Assembly: GCA_014281115.1 (NCBI GenBank)
Contig: JACONQ010000011.1
Span: forward strand, 1,550,001 to 1,614,000
From: Laburnicola sp. R22_1
Taxonomy: Eukaryota; Ascomycota; Dothideomycetes; Pleosporales; Didymosphaeriaceae
Direction: 5' to 3'
Length of the DNA stretch: 64,000 bases
Shown: positions 37,108-46,241 of the stretch, piece by piece
Layout of the letters: each line of letters starts with the position of its first letter
Numbering within the stretch: position 1 is the first letter of the stretch
Notes under the pieces: model-generated
Databases searched by the model: none
Told to the model about the DNA's origin: nothing
Seen by the model: the letters and a program-made list of their open reading frames with translations, nothing else
Position numbers and translations under genes: made by a program

Positions 37108-39188
37108 ATGGCTCAGAGTGCGGATAATAAAGGCGCGGTGGATGCCTCGAGGAGTGCTCCGGTGATACCTAGTATCAGCAGTACGAGGCTGCATCTGATC
37201 ATAGGCGGGTACGTATAGAATACTACTGATAGCTTGCGTACGCAACCACACATCCAATAACATGGATCAATCATCAATTAATTGTTCTTATCCTGCTCAG
37301 GTTTTCAGTCTGCCTTGGTGGGATGGTGTACTGACGACGACAGGCTATGGCTCTGTTTGTTCATCTCTGCCATGGACACAACCATCATTACAACAGCTCT
37401 ATTCCGGATCTCTAGCAACTTGCATGCGCTTGATCAGGGAGCATGGCTAGTCACCGCCTACTTACTCACCTATAACTCCTTCTTGATGATCACAGCGAAG
37501 CTGAGCGATGTGTGGGGCTTGAAAGCGGTCTTGCTTGCCTTCAATGCCTTCTTTCTTATCTTCTCGATGGCCTGCAGCGCGGCACAAACGATGACCCAGC
37601 TGTATGGAAGGCATCCTCAAAGACGGCAGCGGAATCGCTAACGGAGTTCAGAATCGTATTTCGCGCTTTTCAAGGCATCGGTGGCTCAGCACTCTATTCG
37701 CTTGTCTTTTTAGCCATCGTAAAGCTGATTATCCCGGAGAAGATGGCCTTGTATTCAGGCGTTATCAGTTCAGTATTCGCCTTGGTATTGAACAGATGAG
37801 ATACATTGCTATAGAAGAGATCCTACTTGCTTATATACATGTAGGAACAAAGAAACTGTTCGGCGAGGTGGCTGAGTCTAGACCAACACTTGGCCAATCT
37901 GTTGGGTCCTCTCCTTGGTGGTGCAATCAGCGACCACACAAATTGGAGATGGATATTCTGGATCAAGTAAGCTTGCCCACGCGAGCGCTTCACTTCAAAG
38001 GCTATACTAACTTCAAGCAGTGGTCCAATCATCGCAATCGCTATGGGTATATTGTTCTTCACGATGCCCGGCCTGAAGGACAACAAACCAAACAAGGAAC
38101 GACTTCGTGGCTTCGATGTCATCGGAGGCGCACTCTCTGTCTGCTGGCCAATCCCCCTTCTCTTTGCTCTGCAAGAGGCTGGCGTCCACTACGAATGGAA
38201 CAGCGGTGTGATTGTCGGTAGCCTAGTTACCGCCATCGTTTTGTTATTCGCATTCGCGTCTTATGAGGCGTGGGCGTCATACAAAACCAAGCTCAGTGTG
38301 ATATTTCCGGCACGGTTCATCACCGATCCGTCTACAGCCCTACTTTTATTCAGCATGTTTCTTCTTGGTATGCTCTTCACGGTCATGTTCATCCAACTAC
38401 CTCAACGCTTCCAGGGGGTCAACTTTGCAAGTGCCGAGCGAGCTGGTATCCTTCTTTTGCCCGTCTCTCTTCTCACACCTGTCGGGGCTATGGTTGGTGG
38501 GGCATTGAACACGAAGAAGGTTCCCGCCGAGTATATACCCTTGATCGCAACAGTAATCATTAGCATCGGAACGGGGCTGCTAAGCAGTTTGCCTGTTGAT
38601 TCTGCCATCTCGGACGCAACGTACGGATACGAAATCATCACAGGCTTCGGGCTGGGTCTAGCGAGCACTCCCTATTACATCATGTTATATACATGTATTG
38701 AGGAGAAGGATGCTCCCATTGGGACGGGCATACTGAATATGCTGCGAACACTCGGCGGCGCTGTAGCTGTTGCGATACTCTCCGCGGTCCACAACGCGAT
38801 GTTGCAGGAAGATCTGCCGGTATTTTTAGACCCGGAGAAAGTCTCCGGTGTCAGATCTTCTGGGACGTTCATTTCCGAGTTGCCTGAAGAAAGCTGCTTG
38901 AAACTGGGTAGATTGTTCGGAAGGAGTTACAACAAGCAGTTTAAAGTTATGTTGGCTTTCACCCTATGGAACTTCTTGGTGGCAGCTGTGATGGCAGTGG
39001 TCAGAAAGAAAAAGGGAATTTTTGGAATGATGCCGGTGCGAAAAGAGGAGAATGGGTTCATGAAGGCTGTGGAGCAATCCGAGGCGGAGGTAAAGGGGAA
39101 ATGGATGAAGTACGGGGGGCCGAGACGCCCAGACGTAATCCAGAGAAGAATAATCTGTAAACTTTGCCGTCTACCAGGAGGGCAGTAG
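37108..39188 (+). CDS. TRI12/DHA2-type MFS multidrug transporter, possibly disrupted
   Basis: Exons 37108-37208, 37344-37601, 37652-about 37780, about 37882-37966 and 38021-39188. The 14-TM drug:H+ antiporter family is clear: [20 protein letters not shown] (TM1), [15 protein letters not shown] (TM2), [18 protein letters not shown] (TM4), then the antiporter motif [21 protein letters not shown]. It should export a small molecule or drug at the plasma membrane. Four junctions are canonical, including a GCTAAC branch site before 37651. The junction between GVISSVFAL (about 37,782) and ANLLGP (37,893) is not: the conserved blocks cannot be joined by any GT-AG pair that keeps frame and length. The frame hits TGA at 37797. 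The gene may be a pseudogene, use an unusual splice, or carry a sequence error. Confidence 0.7.
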
Positions 39189-39838
39189 GGGATCCATCTG
39201 TGGGTTGGCATCGCTGCTTCTGCCGGCACGATTCGGCATCATACGTAATCGTTTACCTCCGGTCCTTCCAATTATCTATAATATTCCTCACATAGCTAGA
39301 CGAATTTCGGACGCTACCGACCCGAACAAAAGAGAGACATGAAGGAGTGAATAGATCCGAACTACACACGCCTATCAAAAAGCAACCCACGAGCAGACCC
39401 ACCCCACGACCCCATGAACGTCGGCCCGAGTCTTAGCCACGACAATATTCTTATGCCGAAGCTTAGCGGGCTCCTCTCTCCAATCATTGGTTGCAGACCC
39501 CTGTCGTCCCCGCACCAAGCTCCATCAAGCCTCCACCCCGCGTGAAAAGCGTCTGCTTCAGTGCGCCGGATGCATGGCGAGAGCGTGGCATGATCCTGAT
39601 AACCGAGTGGAAACAGGCGGGAAGCAACGAATAATGTGGCGGTGGCATTCCCGATGTCTGCCGAGAGCAGAGTCGGGGTTTGAGTACCTTCTATGTATGG
39701 CGGTAGTTGATCAGCGGTTGTAAGGATAGGGCGGAGGGGACCAATTCCATCTCCCTTCCACCCTCGGCTCCCATCTTGCTGTCGACATCAGCCTGTTGCC
39801 TCCTAAAGTGCACCTGCCATTGCCCTCCAGTTGGAAGT
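39189..39838. promoter_or_regulatory. Region between two tandem MFS genes
   Basis: 650 bp with no gene seen: terminator of the upstream transporter and promoter of the next. Confidence 0.4.
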
Positions 39839-41634
39839 ATGGTCCTCGCTATGGAGAAAGAACGTCACAGCAACGACATCAGTGACGAGAAGCTTGAAGC
39901 GCGGGCTCACGACTACATCGAAACACAAACGAACGATCCCATCCCGGATCCTGACGCCGGCCTGAGCGATGAAGAACGCGCTGCTGCTGTACGTATGCTA
40001 TACATCTCTTGCACGGTCCATACTAATCATTCTGCTAGGATCGCGAACTTCTCTGGAAACTTGATTGGAAGCTATTGCCATGGCTCAGCTTTTTGTACCT
40101 TATTTCCTTCCTAGATCGGACCAACATTGGTGAGTAGAACCTGCCCGAGCGCATTGAGTATCCTTCTAATAACTGCCCCTGTGAAGTCTGCAAATCCCCT
40201 CGTATCTCATCATCGTACATATTGATACTGACAAGATCCAGGGAATGCAAAGATAGATGGACTTTTAGAAGATCTAAACATGACAGATGGCCAATATAAT
40301 GCCACGCTTTCCATCTTTTTCGTTTCGTATTCAATTTTCGAGCCGCTCACCAACGTTCTTCTCAAAAGACTGCGCCCAAGCGTCTTCATCCCTCTCATTA
40401 TGCTTGGGTGGGGAATATGCATGACGACCATGGGCTTAGTGCATAATTACGAGGGCCTGATGACAGCCGTACGTTTCCCTGTTACCCCTGTTAGTACTCT
40501 GCTGATGCCTTCAACAGCGCTGGTGGCTTGGTGTTTGTGAAGCCGGACTCTTCCCTGGTGTTAATTATTACCTCTCTTGTTGGTACAGAAGATCCGAATT
40601 CGGCATCCGCGCCGCCATCTTCTTCTCCGCCGCCGCACTTGCAGGATCCTTTGGCGGTCTTCTCGCCGCAGCCATTGCCCAAATGGGAGGCATCGGTGGT
40701 AAACCCGGCTGGGCCTGGATCTTCGTAACTACCCACCTACACCTCCTCCCCGCACAGAAACTAACACACACCACAGATCCTCGAAGGCCTCGCCACCATC
40801 CTCGTCGGCATCGCCAGCTACTGGATGGTGTCCGACTTCCCCGACGAAGCCACCTTCCTCAGCACCTCGGACCGCCACCGCGTCCTCCGCCGCCTCCGCG
40901 CAGACCAACAAGCCTCAGCCAACCACGAATCCTTCAAAATGAAGTACTTCTGGAGCTCCGTCAAAGACTACAAAACCTGGTGCTACGCCGTCATCTACAT
41001 GGGCGCCGACGGCGCCCTCTACGCCTTCAGCCTCTTCCTCCCCACCATCATCCGCCAACTCTACCCCGAAAACTCATCCACAGTCGCCAATCTGCTCTCC
41101 GTACCTCCCTATGCGGCAGGCGCCATCGTCACCATCGCAATAGGGTACATTGCTGACCGCACCCGTCAACGCGGTCTATGCAACATCTGCATCTCACTAG
41201 TGGGCATAGCAGGTTTCTGCATGCTCCTCGGCTCCGACAACCCCGCTGTGTCGTACGTTGGCACCTTCCTCGGCGCAATGGGCATCTACCCGTGCATCGC
41301 GAACACCATCTCCTGGGCATCCAACAACACCGAAGGCGTGTACAAGCGCGGCGTTTCCCTTGGTTTCGTCATCGGCTGGGGAAATATCAACGGCGTCGTT
41401 TCATCCAATATTTACCGCACGAAGGACAAGCCTAGGTTCTTTGTTGGGCATGGCGTTGTCTTGGCGTATCTTGTGTTGTGGTTGTTTGGGGGCAGTGTGG
41501 TGACCAGGTTTTTGCTGGCGAGGGAGAATAAGTTGAGGAGGGGTGGGGCGAGGGATGGGTGGGTGGAGGGGAAGACGGAGGGTGAGGTGAGGGATATGGG
41601 TGATGTTAGGCCGGATTTTTTGTATATGCTTTGA
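39839..41634 (+). CDS. MFS anion:cation symporter family transporter (allantoate/nicotinate permease type)
   Basis: Exons 39839-39988, 40039-40129, 40242-40468, 40518-40724 and 40777-41634 give 510 aa in phase. The ACS (Dal5/Tna1/Liz1) signature is WKLDWKLLPWLSFLYLISFL with DRTNIGNAKI, then RWWLGVCEAGLFPGVNYYLS and CWYRRSEFGIRAAIFF. There are twelve predicted membrane segments. Such permeases import organic anions such as allantoate, nicotinate, pantothenate or biotin precursors; the substrate cannot be told from sequence. Exon 4 contains no ATG, so a simple ORF scan misses it and makes the gene look broken. It is intact. It lies tandem to another MFS gene of a different family. Confidence 0.92.
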
Positions 41635-42575
41635 GAGTGGGGCTTTGAGAGTGGGTCCCCGGGGGGTGGTCGGGTTGTTCGTGTTTGAGGCGGGTATTGT
41701 TGGGATGTGTTGGGAATAAGTGGACGCAGCGGGTCACAAGATGTGGCATAGTAGGACATGTAGAAATATAACGTATAAGCTCGTGATCTGAAGAATCTGG
41801 AGAACCCGATTCTGAACTTGATGCTTCTGCTCTGTGTAGTCTTGTGTACGTAGCACTTCCAAGAGACGTTGAATAAGTAGACTAAATGAGCAATACATCT
41901 CTCTGGGTAAACCTCATACATGTTCATCTACAGCCATTAATCCCTGTACGGAGTGCTGATTACGCTGCATACTCGCCGCCCTACCTAAGAGCTACTATAT
42001 CTGACTAGACCAAGCACGAGCTAAGTTTGTAAAACACCCGTTGATAGTGATGGCTACGAAATCTTTGAGTCACATACACGTCGTCTTGTTAGTGGCAATG
42101 CTTTTGAGGTGTTCTAGGCGTTCAGGAGGTAAACCATTATGCGTTGAGAGTGGCGCACGGTAGGCAGGACGTGCTGTGCAGAAGAGTGCATACGACTACA
42201 GGGCGGGACAGGTGCGCATTGTTGCAAACATAGCAAAGCAGTTTTCGGAGCAAGGAGGCTCGAGACTTTGGTAGAATGACATAGATTTGCCTAGACTCGC
42301 GGGTGTAGAGTGGTCATAAAAAGTATCTGCTAGGAGCTCCACCGTGGAGGCTGCTGCACGAGGGCCAGAGAGCCTATCAAGCCATGACCGGTTCCTAGCT
42401 CGGCCTTTTCATCTCTCTGTGAAAGAACGCTGGTCTTCCTCCCAATACACGTCTTGAGCCTCGTCATCGCATGTGAGATAATATTAGACTGCGGATATCT
42501 GGGAAGTATTGAATCAAAGGGCGTTGGCAGGCGACGTAGTTGATGAAAGATTGAATTACCTAATAACAGATGAAT
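41635..42575. other. Intergenic region between convergent genes
   Basis: About 940 bp. I see no gene, RNA or repeat here. It is more AT-rich than the flanking genes. Confidence 0.5.
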
Positions 42576-43367
42576 CTACTCATCATCAAGGCCCAATCTA
42601 AGCTGCTCGACAACAGGCAAGTCTAACGATCGAAACACCACAATCAGAGCATGCGTACTAAGCTCCAGCTCAGAAAGACGCGCTAAGCCGTCCACACCGT
42701 CGAGCCCTTGCAGACGAAGGGGTTCAGTCTGGCCGTTGTCCTCGCCCTGAATGCCCGGAAGGTAGTCACCAAAAAGGGAGGCGATTCCGGCGAGTCCAGA
42801 TTCCGATATCCGAGGCGCAGTTTCGAAGGCAGGATTATCTGAAAGGAAGATCCAAAGGAGAGTAAGGTTGGGAAGGAGAGTGAGAGCGACGCCAGCATAC
42901 GCCGGTGCACATGCCTCGTCCAATTCTGTGAGCCATTTCCTCTTGCGTTCGGGAGAAAATGGTGAAGCTTGAGCAAGTTGCTTGCATCGAGACAAGGTTT
43001 CGCTATCTGAAAGGTGCGCTGTTGTTACAGGCGACTCAGCACCGGTGCATACCGGGCCAGATAGGCGGATGCGCAACTTTCGAACTTTGGGTGCCAGGTC
43101 TGTCCGGTCTGTCGACAGAGTGCGGATGAAGCGGGCAAGCATGTGTGGTAAGAGGAATGGGGTCTGGAATAGTTGCTGCTGTGCACTGGCTCGGAGCTGT
43201 GTGCATGTCAAGGCCATGGACCGTAGGTTGGCCGATGAGTCTCGGAATAAATCGTAACGGCGTACTGCGTAAAAGGTAGTTTCGTCTAGCGGAGGACCAA
43301 CGTGGGCGGCTACGAGGTCGAGCAGTTCCTTTGACAAGCGGAGGACGGGTGGCGCCATTTCCAGCAT
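42576..43367 (-). CDS. F-box-like protein with leucine-rich region (hypothetical)
   Basis: Single exon, 263 aa; MLEMAPP or the second Met (43358) may start it. The N-terminus VLRLSKELLDLVAAHV followed by LRSMALTCTQLRASAQQQLF has the F-box pattern seen in many fungal F-box proteins (LP.ELL..I, then L..V...). Leucine-rich segments follow (VRKLRIRLSG, LTLLPNLTLLWIFL, LSELELSTHALIVVF). It would recruit substrates to an SCF ubiquitin ligase. The protein is shorter than typical fungal F-box/LRR proteins (400-600 aa) and stops right after LRLGLDDE, so the 3' part may have been lost or an exon missed. The downstream sequence does not look coding. Confidence 0.68.
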   Translation of the reverse strand: MLEMAPPVLRLSKELLDLVAAHVGPPLDETTFYAVRRYDLFRDSSANLRSMALTCTQLRASAQQQLFQTPFLLPHMLARFIRTLSTDRTDLAPKVRKLRIRLSGPVCTGAESPVTTAHLSDSETLSRCKQLAQASPFSPERKRKWLTELDEACAPAYAGVALTLLPNLTLLWIFLSDNPAFETAPRISESGLAGIASLFGDYLPGIQGEDNGQTEPLRLQGLDGVDGLARLSELELSTHALIVVFRSLDLPVVEQLRLGLDDE

Positions 43368-43753
43368 AGCTCAAGTTGAGTCCAGGCGCTTGCTTATTAT
43401 TAGTCGTTGACGGTGTCGGACTGGAGTCGAAGTGTGGTGGTTGGAGTTGGTAGCGTGACGTTGTAGTAAGCGACGAGGTAGGAATAGGTTCGCGCAGGGC
43501 GAAGAGCCCAAGCGATCTAGCACAGGGAAAGCGCTGCGCTTTTCGTTCCCTAAGAAAGATTACATGCTGGACAGTTCTGCAATGGGCTGCTCTAAAGAAC
43601 TGTCATGGGTCTGCATGGCATTCAGCTCAGACTCAGATGAAGAAGGTCCATGGTTACGAGGGACACGATCAAATACACTTCTTACACAAACATGCCGTAT
43701 GCTACAGACGGGTGGGTTCCTACGCGATGCTCAGACAATTCGCATGTCTCCAT
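43368..43753. other. Region between F-box-like gene and mS41 gene
   Basis: 386 bp with no coding signal I trust. It should contain the F-box gene promoter and the mS41 3' end. Confidence 0.4.
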
Positions 43754-44509
43754 CTACCTGTTCTTCTCCTTGTTCTCAGCAGCCCTCCTCTTCGCCCTGA
43801 CCTCGGCCCTCCTCCTCTCCCCGCCGTCAACCTTGTGCCCTCTCCTCTCCTCCCAGATACCCTCCTGCAATCGTATCCGCACCTTCAATCCTTTGCTCCC
43901 CTTGAGTGGCTCCACGTAGCTCCCCTTGATGGTCTTGGCGCCCTTGACTACCACACCCTGCACGCTCTTCCACGTCTCCAACGGCTCGGTCGGTGCGTCG
44001 GCGCCCGTGGGCACATTGACCACGACCTTCCGGGTCCCAGGGTCATGCGTGGCCGTCGACATGGCAGAGCGCGCGTGCATGCCGGGCACAGGATGCGGGC
44101 CTACGGGGGCTTCTACAAGCTTGAGTTCAGCGACGCCGTCTGTGACGTGCTGGCAGTCGCCGCCGATGCCGTACTCGCCGTTGCGGAACTTTTCGCGCCA
44201 GTGCAGCAGATACTTTCTCGATCGTGCGGGCTCAATGCCGAGCTCCTTCAGCTGATGCGACGAGAGCGTGAACAGGGCCTCCCACGAGGCGATCTTGGGG
44301 GCATGTGCGGAAAGACGTCGGCCGATGGCGGTCAGGAAGGCGGCGTGGTCGGGAATGAAGGGGATGGGCTTGGGCACGGGGCGGATGGGGATGGCGTGTT
44401 GGAGGTTGCGGACGCACATCTTGGGCGCGACGACGGCGGTGGCGGTTGCGGTCGCGTGGAGAAGGGGGCGCCGGAGGATCATGCTGGCGGCGGGCTGGAT
44501 CGTGGGCAT
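43754..44509 (-). CDS. Mitochondrial small ribosomal subunit protein mS41 (Fyv4, IGR motif)
   Basis: A 251-aa ORF from MPTIQPAAS; starts at 44593 or 44482 are also possible. The N-terminus is Arg/Ala/Thr-rich, without acids (ILRRPLLHATATATAVV), as in a mitochondrial presequence. The central block FLTAIGRRLSAHAPKIASWE with SSHQLKELGIEPARSRKYLL and EKFRNGEYGIGGD is the IGR motif of Fyv4, an SAM-like domain now assigned to mitoribosomal mS41. The C-terminus is basic (RRAEVRAKRRAAENKEKNR). It functions in the mitochondrial small subunit. Yeast Fyv4 is about 130 aa, so this has a long C-terminal extension, usual in filamentous fungi. Confidence 0.85.
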   Translation of the reverse strand: MPTIQPAASMILRRPLLHATATATAVVAPKMCVRNLQHAIPIRPVPKPIPFIPDHAAFLTAIGRRLSAHAPKIASWEALFTLSSHQLKELGIEPARSRKYLLHWREKFRNGEYGIGGDCQHVTDGVAELKLVEAPVGPHPVPGMHARSAMSTATHDPGTRKVVVNVPTGADAPTEPLETWKSVQGVVVKGAKTIKGSYVEPLKGSKGLKVRIRLQEGIWEERRGHKVDGGERRRAEVRAKRRAAENKEKNR

Positions 44510-44711
44510 GGAAACCAAGACGTACTGGGCAGGGTGAGAAGAAGGAACTTTTCGGCGGTGGTGCCAAGTCGAGCCGCACCGTGCGCGCGACATCCGAGCT
44601 CTCGCACTACAATGCCTTCCTCCCCTCCCCCCTCCACGGCCGTAGTCGAGAGTCTCCTACCGCCCCCCCTCCACGGCCGTAGTCGCGAGTCTCCTACTGC
44701 CCCCGCCCCCC
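44510..44711. promoter_or_regulatory. Compact divergent promoter of mS41 (-) and ARPC1 (+)
   Basis: 202 bp between the two start codons, containing a 37-bp tandem duplication just before the ARPC1 start. It is CT-rich on the + strand near the ARPC1 start, common in fungal promoters. Confidence 0.5.
44632..44705. repeat. Tandem duplication, 37-bp unit, two copies
   Basis: The unit CTCCACGGCCGTAGTCGAGA followed by GTCTCCTACCGCCCCCC occurs at 44632 and again from 44669, with a few substitutions. It sits 7 bp before the ARPC1 ATG, so within its 5' UTR or core promoter. Confidence 0.85.
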
Positions 44712-45866
44712 ATGGCGCCGCCCGACGCGCACCACCTCTTCCACCACCCCATCGCCGACCACTCCTTCTCCGCCGACCGCCAGACGCTCGCCGTGGCGCG
44801 TGAGAACAGCGTGGACCTCTTCCAGCGCGCCGGCGCCAAGTACACGCTCCAGGACGAGCTCACCGGCCACGACAAGACGGTCACGGGCGTCGACATTGCC
44901 CCCAACAGCGGCAAGATCGTGACGTGCTCTCAAGGTGCGTGCAGACAGGACGATGCGGCACGCCAGGCGGCCAGCTGACCAGCCCCGACCCCGACAGACC
45001 GCAACGCCTACGTCTGGGAACCCTCCCCCCACGGCTGGAAACCCACCCTCGTCCTCCTGCGCATCAACCGCGCCGCCACGTGCGTCCGCTGGGCCCCCTC
45101 CGAGACCAAGTTCGCCGTCGGCTCCGGCGCCCGCCTCATCCCCGTGTGCTACTTCGAAGAGGAGGACAACTGGTGGGTGTCCAAGCACATCAAGAAGCCC
45201 ATCCGCTCCACCATCACCGCTGTCTCATGGCACCCCAACTCGGTGCTGGTCGCTGCGGGCTCCACCGACGGACACGCCCGCGTGCTCTCTGCCTTCGTCA
45301 AGGGCGTGGATGCTAGGCCTGAGCCTTCGGCCTGGGGAGAGCGCTTGCCGTTCAACACCGTCTGCGGCGAGTTCCTGAACAACACTGCCGGCTGGATTCA
45401 CAGTGTGGCCTTTTCGCCGTCTGGCAATGCCCTCGCCTTCGCTGCACACGACAGTACACTCACCGTCGTCTACCCCTCCGCACCCGAAGAGCCCCCGCGC
45501 GCTGTGGTCAGCATCAGCACCCAGGTCCTGCCCTTCATGTCGCTCGTCTGGTCGACCGAGTCCGAGATCATCGCTGCAGGCTACAACTGCGAGGCCTACC
45601 GTTTGCAAGGCGACGAAAATGGCTGGCAGCTTGCTGGTAGTCTTGAGACTAAGGGACGCCCAGGGATCCAGGATCAGAGAGAAGAATCCGCCCTGAACAT
45701 GTTCAGACAGATGGATCTCAAGGGCAGCGCCAAGGATGATACCAAACTAAAGACGGTGCATCAGAACACCATTTCTACCATCCGCAGCTTCGAGGAGAGT
45801 GCTGGCAATGTGACCAAGATCAGTTCGACTGGAGTTGACGGGCGGGTCGTCATCTGGACCTTGTAG
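44712..45866 (+). CDS. Arp2/3 complex subunit 1 (ARPC1/Arc40/Sop2)
   Basis: Exons 44712-44934 and 44998-45866 (63-bp intron, phase 1) give 363 aa, the usual ARPC1 length. WD40 repeats start with HHLFHHPIADHSFSADRQTL. Strong family marks are SQDRNAYVWEPSPHGWKPTL, RAATCVRWAPSETKFAVGSG, KPIRSTITAVSWHPNSVLVA and HQNTISTIRSFE near the end. It is the beta-propeller subunit that holds the complex together at actin patches, where Arp2/3 nucleates branched filaments for endocytosis. The intron splits the first Asp of DRNAYVW. It shares a very short promoter region with mS41. Confidence 0.95.
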
Positions 45867-46241
45867 CGGCGCATTTGCAACTCCACATCTTGAGTGATGA
45901 TCATATAGCATATGGAATCGTAACAGTGTTGTGCTTCGCACAGAAGCGGAGATGGTACATTGAACACCTGGATATCGAACAAAAGAAAACCCCGTATGCT
46001 AATGTGTCACACCTCACCCAGGTTATCGTATCATTACAGTGCAGTCCGACGTTGGTGACCTTGTCCAATATTTTTCCGAAGCCATTTTACCCTGTAGCCC
46101 ACCCAGTCTTTGCTTTTGCCCATTTTGAAAAACCAACCCCCTCCAAGCCCCACTAGCTACTTAAAATCAGCACACACGATGACATGTATCCCAGCAATAA
46201 CACCTACAGTACTCCTCTCCCCCTTTACCCCATCCCTCCGC
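45867..46241. other. Intergenic region between convergent genes
   Basis: 375 bp containing the 3' ends of ARPC1 and the Zn2Cys6 gene. No feature recognised. Confidence 0.45.

Noticed and set aside
40469..40776. Apparent break in the ACS transporter
   Set aside because: An exon without ATG (40518-40724) reads RWWLGVCEAGLFPG and joins in phase on both sides, so the gene is intact.
43637..44803. 388-codon open frame on + strand
   Set aside because: It is antisense to the mS41 gene, which has a clear IGR motif; the frame results from GC-rich codon bias.
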